A stretch of 21,556 bases of DNA, from assembly GCA_039936115.1 (NCBI GenBank), contig JBDTIZ010000287.1:1-21556 (forward strand). Reading direction: 5' to 3'. The notes under the pieces were generated by a model. That model made no database searches, was not told the DNA's origin, and worked only from the letters and a program-made list of their open reading frames with translations. The DNA comes from DATIJJ01 sp039936115 (GTDB lineage Bacteria; Pseudomonadota; Gammaproteobacteria; DSM-16500). The translations under genes and the position numbers were made by a program. Positions 15,331 through 21,556 of the stretch are shown one piece after another. The first letter of the stretch is position 1. Every line of letters starts with the position of its first letter.

Positions 15331-15639
15331 ATGTCAATGCAAGAACAAATTAAAAAACAAATTGAAGAAAACCCTGTCGTGTTATACATGAAAGGAACTG
15401 CACAATTTCCACAATGTGGATTTTCTTCACGCGCCGTGAGTATTTTAAAATCGTGCGGTGTTCTGCAATTTGCTACAGTGAATGTGTTGGAAGAGCCAGA
15501 AATTCGTCAAGCGATTAAAGAATTTTCTAACTGGCCGACGATTCCACAGTTGTACATCAACGGCGAATTTATTGGTGGTAGCGATATTATGTCTGAGATG
15601 TATGAAAGTGGGGAATTGCAGGCGTTGTTGAAGAAGTAA
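15331..15639 (+). CDS. grxD: monothiol glutaredoxin, Grx4/GrxD type
   Basis: This 102-residue glutaredoxin has the monothiol active site CGFS (29-32). Other family features are MKGTAQFPQCGFS, NWPTIPQLYINGEFIGGSDI and a terminal helix. Such proteins bind a glutathione-ligated [2Fe-2S] cluster as dimers and deliver it, rather than acting as dithiol reductants. AAAGAGG precedes the ATG. It lies 26 bases after sufT, so it is probably the last gene of the suf operon, which fits a cluster-trafficking role. A terminator-like hairpin follows at 15851-15868. Confidence 0.95.
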   Translation: MSMQEQIKKQIEENPVVLYMKGTAQFPQCGFSSRAVSILKSCGVLQFATVNVLEEPEIRQAIKEFSNWPTIPQLYINGEFIGGSDIMSEMYESGELQALLKK

Positions 15640-15702
15640 AGTGCTTTGTAAGGGCGAACCTCTTTTCTGTCATTAAATTCGTTTCTACAAATCAAAACAG
15701 AC

Positions 15703-15836
15703 GCCAAGTTGACTGGATCCCGCGGACAATGCCGCGGGACGACGGCGGACAGGAGAGATTTTATTTCTAATATCAGTACATCCTTCTCGGCGCCGTCATA
15801 CCGCGGCTTGTGTCCGCGGGATCCAGTCAACTTGGC
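15703..15836. repeat. palindromic element with perfect 26-bp terminal inverted repeats
   Basis: Bases 15703-15728 and 15811-15836 are perfect reverse complements over 26 bases (GCCAAGTTGACTGGATCCCG...). Inside them GCCGCGG and GACGGCG on the left match inverted copies on the right with a one-base shift and a few mismatches. This makes an imperfect palindrome of about 134 bp around an AT-rich centre. There is no transposase and no real ORF. The CTGGATCCCGCGG / CCGCGGGATCCAG core resembles dispersed palindromic repeats common in host-associated proteobacteria. It lies between convergent grxD and mgtC, at the left border of the mgtC-SNARE pair. Confidence 0.85.
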
Positions 15837-15850
15837 CTCCAGTGCGATAG

Positions 15851-15868
15851 AAAAGCGGAGGCTTTTTT
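15851..15868. terminator. bidirectional rho-independent terminator
   Basis: AAAAGC (15851-15856), loop GGAG and GCTTTT (15861-15866) are followed by more T on the plus strand. This would end the suf-grxD transcript. The minus-strand reading has the same stem with a shorter T-run, directly after the mgtC stop. Confidence 0.6.
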
Positions 15869-15869
15869 A

Positions 15870-16298
15870 TTATTTCCCCGTCACCCTCTTCCACCAAGGC
15901 AACCGCGGTAAATACAACAACAAATAAATCAAAATTGACGTCAAAATACTTATCAAATACAAACCAAACCCAACCGCAAGTCCAACCGCAGCCGTAGCCC
16001 ATAAAGTCGCTGCAGTCGTTAACCCACTGACATAATCCCCTTGCCGAAAAATGACACCGCCACCCAGAAAACCAACACCCGTCACAACTTGAGCAGCGAT
16101 ACGAGACGGATCAGCGCCGACCATGCTGATGGATAAAACTCCAAACACGCAAGCACCTAAGGAAATAGCACCATAGGTGCGGATACCCGCAGAGATACCA
16201 TGGCGTTCTCTTTCCCAGCCGATTAACGCGCCTAAGAAAAAAGCAATCAAGACCCGGGTAAAGATTTCTAAATCAGGTTGTAATTCCATTATTGTCAT
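15870..16298 (-). CDS. mgtC: MgtC/SapB family membrane protein
   Basis: MgtC proteins are inner-membrane proteins linked to Mg2+-limited growth and survival inside macrophages in several pathogens; the biochemical activity is debated. This 142-residue form has the conserved membrane core: GALIGWERERHGISAGIRTY, then GACVFGVLS, GVGFLGGGVIF and GLTTAATLWATAAVGLAVG. About four to five membrane segments fit. The C-terminal soluble ACT-like domain of Salmonella MgtC is missing, as in the short SapB-type members. AAGGAA lies six bases ahead of the ATG. It is 58 bases downstream of the SNARE-like gene on the same strand, so tgt-SNARE-mgtC may form one transcript. Confidence 0.92.
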   Translation of the reverse strand: MTIMELQPDLEIFTRVLIAFFLGALIGWERERHGISAGIRTYGAISLGACVFGVLSISMVGADPSRIAAQVVTGVGFLGGGVIFRQGDYVSGLTTAATLWATAAVGLAVGFGLYLISILTSILIYLLLYLPRLPWWKRVTGK

Positions 16299-16356
16299 TG
16301 AAAATTCCTTGTATTCTTATCCGGCCATCCTACTCGGTATTGCTAAACGTTGTAAA

Positions 16357-16974
16357 CTAGCTACGCTGGTTTTTACCCATCTGAACATACGTACGTTCAT
16401 CATTGCTTCCGGGTAGACAACAGCAAAACCTTTCTCTGCAAAAAAAACCGCCGGATAATCGTGTGGCTTTTCTTTTAAATCGAAATGAATTAGCACCTAA
16501 ATCCGTTGTTTTATCTAATAACGCGTCGATCTTATCGCCACGCTCCAACACTTTATCTATATTCGAAAGCATGATTTCTTTCGTATCATCTGCCATAGCT
16601 TGAATTTTTTCAATTTTGCTTTCTGAGAATTTCTTCGGATCAACAAGTATTTTGTGAAGTTCTGAAATCGAAGTTGCAGTTTTCATCGCATAAAACAAGG
16701 TATCTAATTTATCTCTTTGAATGATTTCATCTGCTGCAAATGCAACAACTTGTTTATCCTTAAAAATAATACTGTAATATATCGCCTTGTCTCCGCCGCC
16801 AAGTGTCTTGATGGGCATATCATATTTAAATGACGGATTGCTTTGACTTTGTTTAATTGTGCCCTCAAGAATAGTTGTTTTAAGCATGTTTTCTCGTAGT
16901 TGATTTGTTGGCGTTGTTGCAACTAACGATACAGAATTATTGTCTTTAAATACCACGATGCTAAAAATTTTCAT
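16357..16974 (-). CDS. eukaryotic-type R-SNARE (longin / Ykt6-VAMP-like) protein
   Basis: This 205-residue protein reads as a vesicle-fusion R-SNARE, a family native to eukaryotes. Residues 1-115 resemble a longin domain (MKIFSIVVFKD, IYYSIIFKDKQVVAFAAD). The bridge VDPKKF recalls the DP segment of Ykt6. Residues 121-173 form a full SNARE helix with acceptable residues in all 16 layers: I121, I124, A128, T131, M135, N138, V142, zero-layer R145, I149, L152, T156, L159, S163, F166, A170, L173. The core IMLSNIDKVLERGDKI is nearly that of VAMP2. There is no transmembrane anchor and no CAAX box. Instead Cys179 and Cys184-186 (CRERFCCC) could be lipidated. The ATG at 16974 is chosen over the GTG one codon earlier because GAGGA sits seven bases ahead. 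It starts 17 bases after tgt. The gene is more AT-rich than tgt. An effector role is inferred. Confidence 0.88.
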   Translation of the reverse strand: MKIFSIVVFKDNNSVSLVATTPTNQLRENMLKTTILEGTIKQSQSNPSFKYDMPIKTLGGGDKAIYYSIIFKDKQVVAFAADEIIQRDKLDTLFYAMKTATSISELHKILVDPKKFSESKIEKIQAMADDTKEIMLSNIDKVLERGDKIDALLDKTTDLGANSFRFKRKATRLSGGFFCRERFCCCLPGSNDERTYVQMGKNQRS

Positions 16975-16991
16975 CACTATTTCCTCTCAAA

Positions 16992-18146
16992 CTAAGTATT
17001 TAAAATAAGCTCTCTCATGCGCGCACAGACATCATGCATCACATGAATATTATGGATACAAGCTAAATTGTTATAAGCAAGCGCTTTCTGTTTAAAAAGA
17101 AAATGCAAGTAAGAGCGCGAATAATGTTGGCAGGTATAACAACTACAGTTTTCCATAATTGGATTATTGTCTTTCGCATAAATGCTTTTTTTAATCAGAA
17201 TTTTGCTGTTGCCATCCAGATCCGCGAAGCGCAACCAATCATTTTCTTGAACGATGTTACCGCAATAAAGTGAACCATGTCGCGCATTGCGAGTGGGGGC
17301 GACACAATCAAATATATCAATGCCTTTAGCAACTACATCAATTAAATCCTGCGGACATAAACCGACACCCATCGTATAGCGAGATTTATTTTCGGGTAAC
17401 AACGGCCTGACCCAGTCAATCACTTCAGCAGTTTTTTGCATATCAAAACCAATCACTTCACCACCAATCGCGATACCGTCTAATTCAGTCGATAAAATAA
17501 AGCGGGTACTTTCTTCACGCAAATCAGGAAAACTGCCGCCTTGAATAATGCCAAACAAAGCTTGTTGATAACCGTAGGCTGACGTTGGGTGCTTTTGATG
17601 CTCTTCTATCGACTCCAGCAACCAACGATGCGTGCGCTCCATCGCTTTCTCTGCTGCCTCTCTACCGCCATTTTCGGGTGTGCATTCGTCAAATGCCATT
17701 ATGATATCGGCACCAATAATTTTTTGGGCTTGGATAGAGGATTGCGGTGTGAGATGGATCAGTTGACCACTGATGGGATGTTTAAAATGCGCGCCTTTTG
17801 CATCGATTTTGCAAATACTGCCATTTTTGGAAAGACTAAAGACTTGAAAGCCGCCGCTGTCCGTTAACATAGGCTTATTCCAGCCCATAAATTCATGCAT
17901 GCCACCGGCATTTTGCAGCACGTCCATACCAGGCGAGCACAACATGTGATAGGTATTACCGCCTAGAATAATTTGACTGCCTGCCTGAGTTAAATCGGTG
18001 GGCGTCATGCAATTGACAAAAGCACGTGTGCCAACAGGCATAAATGCGGGTGTTAGAATTTCGCCATGTGCGGTGGTAATTTTAGTCACGCGTGCTTGCA
18101 GAGTGGCATGCTTTTTAATGAGCTCGGTTTTGAAGACTTTTTTCAT
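16992..18146 (-). CDS. tgt: queuine tRNA-ribosyltransferase (tRNA-guanine transglycosylase)
   Basis: Tgt swaps guanine-34 for preQ1 in tRNAs with GUN anticodons, a step in queuosine synthesis. The 384 residues match the bacterial enzyme (375 in E. coli). Asp96 lies in LTDSGGFQVFSL and the nucleophile Asp280 in FDCVAPTRNARHG. The zinc site is Cys334, Cys336, Cys339 and His365. The usual neighbours queA, yajC and secD are not beside it here; instead the SNARE-like gene follows after 17 bases. No clear Shine-Dalgarno sequence precedes the ATG. Confidence 0.97.
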   Translation of the reverse strand: MKKVFKTELIKKHATLQARVTKITTAHGEILTPAFMPVGTRAFVNCMTPTDLTQAGSQIILGGNTYHMLCSPGMDVLQNAGGMHEFMGWNKPMLTDSGGFQVFSLSKNGSICKIDAKGAHFKHPISGQLIHLTPQSSIQAQKIIGADIIMAFDECTPENGGREAAEKAMERTHRWLLESIEEHQKHPTSAYGYQQALFGIIQGGSFPDLREESTRFILSTELDGIAIGGEVIGFDMQKTAEVIDWVRPLLPENKSRYTMGVGLCPQDLIDVVAKGIDIFDCVAPTRNARHGSLYCGNIVQENDWLRFADLDGNSKILIKKSIYAKDNNPIMENCSCYTCQHYSRSYLHFLFKQKALAYNNLACIHNIHVMHDVCARMRELILNT

Positions 18147-18262
18147 AAGATCACGCTTAAACTTAAGGGCGGCTATTATAACAGCGAGATTGCAGAAATT
18201 GTGCTAAAAATTTTGCAATACTAAAATACGAAATAACTCGTTAAACTAGAAATCAACAATAT

Positions 18263-18298
18263 GGGCGGATTAGGTGTTCAAAAAGACCTGATCCACCC
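18263..18298. repeat. 13-bp imperfect hairpin in the coq7 upstream region
   Basis: GGGCGGATTAGGT (18263-18275) and ACCTGATCCACCC (18286-18298) are reverse complements except for two positions, around a 10-base loop. The space 18147-18334 between divergent tgt and coq7 contains little else. GGTGGAT/ATCCACC hairpins are common dispersed repeats. It lies about 35 bases ahead of the coq7 start and could also fold in its leader. Confidence 0.55.
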
Positions 18299-18334
18299 TA
18301 CGTTATATTTTTTAAGCTAATGAATAGGATGCCC

Positions 18335-18982
18335 ATGTCAGAACACAGACACTATAGTTTGCTAGATAATATATGCTTAGGCCTCGATCAGGCATTACGA
18401 GCCGTATTTGCCAACGCCAAGACAACCGAACGCCCCTATCCTGCAAAAGACCTGGTTGAGGCTGATCTAACACAAGATCAGCGTAAACAAGTCGCAGGGT
18501 TAATGCGAGTCAATCACGCCGGCGAAGTCTGTGCCCAAGCGCTTTATCACGGCCAAGGCTTGGTCTCGCGCAGATTGGATGTTAAAGAAAAAATGCAACA
18601 AGCCGCTATTGAAGAAGGCGATCATCTGGTTTGGTGCAATAAACGACTGACGGAGTTGGGTAGCCACGCTAGTTACCTTAATCCTTTATGGTACACAGGA
18701 TCATTTGCCATTGGTTTAACAGCAGGCTTGATTGGCGATAAATGGAGTTTAGGATTTTTAGCGGAAACAGAAAACCAGGTTGTCAAACATTTAGAAGAAC
18801 ATTTGCAGCTTTTGCCACAAATAGATCAGAAAAGTTTCAGGATTTTAGAGCAAATGCATCAAGATGAGGCGGAGCATCGCGATCATGCTTTGGATTCGGG
18901 GGCTGCGGTATTGCCTGTTTGGATTAAAAAAATGATGCAGATGGCGTCGAAGGTGATGGTGAAAACGGCGTTTTGGATTTGA
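18335..18982 (+). CDS. coq7: 2-polyprenyl-3-methyl-6-methoxy-1,4-benzoquinol hydroxylase (Coq7)
   Basis: Coq7 is a membrane-bound di-iron monooxygenase that adds the last hydroxyl group in ubiquinone synthesis, in place of the flavoprotein UbiF. The di-iron ligands are present: Glu64 (HAGEVCAQAL), Glu94 and His97 (EEGDH), Glu146 (AETENQ), Glu178 and His181 (DEAEH). The open frame has ATGs at 18320, 18329 and 18335. The last is chosen: AGGA lies five bases ahead and MSEHRHYS matches the MSADRHYS start of Pseudomonas Coq7, giving 215 residues. It is a single-gene unit with a long inverted repeat directly after its stop. Confidence 0.95.
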   Translation: MSEHRHYSLLDNICLGLDQALRAVFANAKTTERPYPAKDLVEADLTQDQRKQVAGLMRVNHAGEVCAQALYHGQGLVSRRLDVKEKMQQAAIEEGDHLVWCNKRLTELGSHASYLNPLWYTGSFAIGLTAGLIGDKWSLGFLAETENQVVKHLEEHLQLLPQIDQKSFRILEQMHQDEAEHRDHALDSGAAVLPVWIKKMMQMASKVMVKTAFWI

Positions 18983-18987
18983 AAGAA

Positions 18988-19102
18988 CCCTCCTCTCCCC
19001 AACCCTCTCCTCCCACAAAAACGTGAGAGGAGAGGGAGCCTATCTCAGCAATCCCCGCTAAAAAAAGCTCCCTCTCCCCCCGCGTTTTTTGTAGGAGGAG
19101 AG
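18988..19102. repeat. long inverted repeat element, copy 2, between convergent genes
   Basis: The left arm (18988-19039, 52 bases) is nearly identical to the arm at 8466-8517, differing mainly in the CACAAAAACGTG centre. The right arm (19067-19102) is a shortened reverse complement of about 36 bases. The element fills the space between coq7 (+) and the small membrane gene (-), starting six bases after the coq7 stop. It likely serves as a bidirectional terminator or transcript-protecting hairpin as well as being a dispersed repeat. Confidence 0.8.
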
Positions 19103-19115
19103 TTTTATGACAAGC

Positions 19116-19436
19116 CTATGCCTTATAAGTCATAACCAACGCCGACGTCTGCACCAACCAAATAATCCAAATTAATTCCATAAAATACGGAAACCAATGA
19201 CGTTTGATTAACCAATAAATAAGCGATGGCACAAGACCAACCACAACAGGCATCACTAATAAGGCAATTAATTCTCTAATAAGATTACCCGCCATGCCGA
19301 CTGAAAAGACTTGTTTCAACTGTTCAGAAATCCAGTCATGCGATGTCACAATAAATTGTAACCCTTGTTGGGCGTAAGCCATGCCCAAAATAATGACGAT
19401 GCTTAAAATAATAATTGCAGTAATTTGTTTTAACAT
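19116..19436 (-). CDS. small membrane protein of unknown function
   Basis: I do not recognise this family. The 106 residues contain three or so hydrophobic segments: about 5-22 (ITAIIILSIVIILGMAYA, possibly a signal anchor), about 54-74 (LIALLVMPVVVGLVPSLIYW) and about 82-100 (FMELIWIIWLVQTSALVM). The short linkers carry few charged residues. The frame opens at an ATG at 19445, but TAAGGA overlapping the stop of the upstream gene sits eight bases before the ATG at 19436, so that start is preferred. It directly follows another small membrane gene, so the two are probably translated from one mRNA and may form a complex. Confidence 0.75.
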   Translation of the reverse strand: MLKQITAIIILSIVIILGMAYAQQGLQFIVTSHDWISEQLKQVFSVGMAGNLIRELIALLVMPVVVGLVPSLIYWLIKRHWFPYFMELIWIIWLVQTSALVMTYKA

Positions 19437-19447
19437 GGATGCCATCC

Positions 19448-19837
19448 TTAACGTTTTAGCAATTTAACAATAATGGTAATCATCAAACCAATAACACCGG
19501 CAATAATCAATTCCCACGCATCAGAAGATGATAACCAGGCATCGCCAGTAGATTGTATAAAATATAAATCAATACCAGCTAAAGCTAGCGCCAACAGTGG
19601 CGCGATTAATGAACGGGCTGAGGCGATAAGAAGTTGAAATGCAATAATAATTTTAATTGTCCAATTGATGTAATCAATCCACTGCGTAAACAGACCATGG
19701 TTATTGATATAATAAAATATACCAAAGAAAAGACCGGCAATGATGATCTGAGGAAGAATGGAAAGAATTGCGAACCAGTTTCTATTGACCTCAAACGGCC
19801 GGTTGCTTTTGAAAATGGGTCGTTGTGGATGCCTCAT
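19448..19837 (-). CDS. small four-helix membrane protein of unknown function
   Basis: I do not recognise this family. The 129 residues have a basic, hydrophilic N-terminus (MRHPQRPIFKSNRPFEVNR) followed by about four hydrophobic segments near 24-44, 58-74, 78-93 and 107-126, ending in KLLKR. The basic N-terminus suggests it lies in the cytoplasm. GAAGGAAGG lies ahead of the ATG. It is 76 bases downstream of the ABC exporter permease on the same strand and just before the second membrane gene. It could be part of the exporter operon, but nothing in its sequence shows that. Confidence 0.75.
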   Translation of the reverse strand: MRHPQRPIFKSNRPFEVNRNWFAILSILPQIIIAGLFFGIFYYINNHGLFTQWIDYINWTIKIIIAFQLLIASARSLIAPLLALALAGIDLYFIQSTGDAWLSSSDAWELIIAGVIGLMITIIVKLLKR

Positions 19838-19913
19838 GCAGTGTTCCTTCCTTCAATAAATTAATTTAAAAAGATAGCATAAATTTGGAGTTTTGCAGAT
19901 CAATTTTTAAAAA

Positions 19914-20681
19914 TTATGTGCGTAATCCCGTTCCTTTTTCTAACAAAATAAAACACCAAATGAGTAAGACGATAAATAAAGTGCAGATTAATCCAAATCC
20001 AAAATAGATATTAATATCGGTGGTGCCCAGCATGCCAAATTTAAAAGTGTCAACGATGTTTAAAACAGGATTGAAAAAAGAAACATGTTGCCAGAAAGGC
20101 GGCAATTGTTTTATCGAATAAAAAACGCCGCCTAAATAAGTTAAAGGTGTCAAAACAAACGTTGGAATAAAAGAAACATCATCAAATTTTTTGGCGAAAA
20201 TCGCATTGATTAATCCACCGAGTGAAAATAACAGGGCAGATAAAAATGCCATCGACGTTACAATCCAAAAATTATGAATATGCAAATGCGTGAACGCCAA
20301 AGAAATTAAAATCACCACAATGCCAACCAAGATTCCGCGCAAGGCACCGCCCAACATATAACCGATTAAAATAATATAGCTAGGCATAGATGAAACTAAC
20401 ATTTCTTCCACACTCTTACTGAATTTCGCGCCAAAAAAAGAAGATGAAGTATTAGAATAAGCATTCGTCATGATCGCCATCATCGTTAGACCTGGTACGA
20501 TATATTGCATGTAGGTATAACCGTTGATGTCTTTTATTTGTGAACCGATTAATTTGCCAAAAATTATAAAATATAACGTCATGGTAATTGCGGGCGGTAA
20601 TAATGTTTGTGTCCAGATGCGCATGAAACGCGTGATTTCTTTGACTAAAATAGTTTGAAGTGCAATCAGATTTTTTTTCAT
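19914..20681 (-). CDS. yadH: ABC-2 type transporter permease (YadH family)
   Basis: This 255-residue inner-membrane permease of the ABC-2 exporter type has six membrane segments. Family features are the N-terminal amphipathic stretch (LVKEITRFMRIWTQTLLPP), ITMTLYFIIFGKLIGS, YIVPGLTMMAIM and the loop DDVSFIPTFVLTPLTYLGGVFY before the last segments. It pairs with the ATPase YadG next door. Their reading frames overlap by four bases (ATGA), so they are coupled. The substrate of YadGH is unknown. The next genes downstream are two small membrane proteins. Confidence 0.93.
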   Translation of the reverse strand: MKKNLIALQTILVKEITRFMRIWTQTLLPPAITMTLYFIIFGKLIGSQIKDINGYTYMQYIVPGLTMMAIMTNAYSNTSSSFFGAKFSKSVEEMLVSSMPSYIILIGYMLGGALRGILVGIVVILISLAFTHLHIHNFWIVTSMAFLSALLFSLGGLINAIFAKKFDDVSFIPTFVLTPLTYLGGVFYSIKQLPPFWQHVSFFNPVLNIVDTFKFGMLGTTDINIYFGFGLICTLFIVLLIWCFILLEKGTGLRT

Positions 20682-21556
20682 AATTTTGCCTTGTTATCAG
20701 CGATCAGCCGAATAAATAATTCTTCTAAACGATTAGTTTTGTTGCGCATGCCGATAATGCGAATATTTTGTTTGCTTAAGTGAGCAAATAATTCATTAAG
20801 AGATTGTGTTTTGCGAAATTCAATTTCTAATGTTGTCTTGTCTAAAATACGAAATGGATATTCGTTTAAATCGATAGTGTGCTCGAGCGTATCCGCCACA
20901 TCAAAAATCAGCGTTTGCACATTTAATCGATTTATTAATGATTTCATATTGGCGTGTTCTATGATTTCACCGTGATCGATGATGGCAACGTGTTTGCAAA
21001 GATGTTCAGCTTCTTCTAAATAATGCGTCGTCAAAATAATAGTCGTATCGGATTGATTAAGTTCGATCAGAAATTCCCATAAACCATGACGTAATTCGAT
21101 ATCGACGCCTGCGGTCGGTTCGTCTAAAATTAACAGTTTAGGCTGATTAACCAATGCGCGCGCAATCATCAGACGACGTTTCATACCACCCGATAAACGC
21201 AACGCAATTTGATCGCGTTTATCCCATAATCCCAATTGTTTTAAATAAAGTTCTGCGCGTACTGTCGCAATTTTTCGTGGAATGCCGTAATACCCTGCTT
21301 GATTAATGATGATTTGGTTTATTTTTTCAAATGGATTGAAATTGAATTCTTGCGGCACGACGCCAATACAGGATTTGGCATTCTCGAGATCGTGATCAAG
21401 ATCATAATCAAAAATTGAAACTCTGCCTGACGTTTTGTTGACGAGTGAACATAACACGCCGATCGTCGTCGATTTTCCTGCGCCATTTTGGCCGAGTAAT
21501 GCGAAGAAATCACCTTGATCCACAGTTAAGTTGATGCCATTTAAGGCGATTAAACC
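20678..21556 (-). CDS. yadG: ABC transporter ATP-binding protein (YadG family), 5' end outside window
   Basis: The N-terminus runs off the right edge of the window. The frame stays open to base 21556 (GLIALNGINLTV...), so a GTG at 21523 is not the true start. About 293 residues are visible, with perhaps 15-20 missing by comparison with E. coli YadG. Walker A reads GQNGAGKST, the signature is LSGGMKRR, Walker B is LLILDEPTAGVD and the H-loop is LTTHYLEEAE. Segments LVNKTSGRVS and VPQEFNFNPFE are distinctive of YadG. It energises the YadH permease; together they form a probable exporter of unknown substrate. Confidence 0.95.
   Translation of the reverse strand, partial: GLIALNGINLTVDQGDFFALLGQNGAGKSTTIGVLCSLVNKTSGRVSIFDYDLDHDLENAKSCIGVVPQEFNFNPFEKINQIIINQAGYYGIPRKIATVRAELYLKQLGLWDKRDQIALRLSGGMKRRLMIARALVNQPKLLILDEPTAGVDIELRHGLWEFLIELNQSDTTIILTTHYLEEAEHLCKHVAIIDHGEIIEHANMKSLINRLNVQTLIFDVADTLEHTIDLNEYPFRILDKTTLEIEFRKTQSLNELFAHLSKQNIRIIGMRNKTNRLEELFIRLIADNKAKL

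Noticed and set aside
15507..15927. Two open frames on opposite strands beginning MTGSRG
   Set aside because: Both begin inside the arms of the palindromic element at 15703-15836, and their identical starts come from its symmetry. They are repeat-derived.
16357..16420. C-terminal type IV (Dot/Icm) secretion signal in the SNARE-like protein
   Set aside because: The last 20 residues have only a short DE pair and no clear E-block, so a signal cannot be claimed from sequence. Secretion remains an inference.
16403..16603. Plus-strand ORF opposite the SNARE-like gene
   Set aside because: It is the antisense shadow of the SNARE coding frame, which has a clear ribosome binding site and a recognisable motif.

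Overview
This window looks like a chromosomal segment of a moderately AT-rich gammaproteobacterium. The likely setting is a host-associated member of the Legionellales (Coxiellaceae or Legionella-like). That placement is inferred from gene content: a SUF-only Fe-S operon, a FolK-FolP fusion, Coq7, YadGH, and a eukaryotic-type SNARE beside mgtC. It is not proven by any marker read here.

Left part (1-4390). A degenerate 22-23 bp tandem repeat is followed by the classic origin-proximal cluster on the minus strand, rpmH-rnpA-yidD-yidC-mnmE. Next comes a non-coding stretch with a 60-base segment of 90 % A+T and several DnaA-box-like 9-mers, one of them perfect. This is a candidate oriC, but dnaA is not beside it; folC is. 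MnmE carries Gly at position 270, where the G3 Asp of the GTPase is expected.

Folate and redox block (4389-8352). folC (+) converges on folB and a fused folK-folP (-), with a nested hairpin between them. A Kv-beta-like aldo/keto reductase lies upstream of folB.

SUF block (8640-15870). A promoter with a small palindrome precedes nine plus-strand genes: Rrf2 regulator, sufB, sufC, sufD, sufS, sufU, an A-type carrier, sufT and a monothiol glutaredoxin. These make up regulation, desulfuration, scaffold assembly, carrier and trafficking functions for Fe-S clusters. No sufE is present; SufU probably takes the sulfur from SufS.

Accessory islet and right part (15700-21556). A palindromic element with perfect 26-bp ends is followed on the minus strand by mgtC, a 205-residue protein with a complete R-SNARE motif, and tgt. 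The SNARE-like protein has all 16 heptad layers, a zero-layer Arg, a longin-like N-terminus and a Cys cluster instead of a membrane anchor. It is the outstanding feature of the window: most likely a eukaryote-derived protein that acts on host vesicle fusion. Then come coq7 (+), two small membrane proteins of unknown function and the yadGH ABC exporter (-), with yadG cut by the window edge.

Intergenic spaces carry several inverted-repeat elements: one family at 8466, 10664 and 18988, and another at 15703. Two of them sit between convergent genes.
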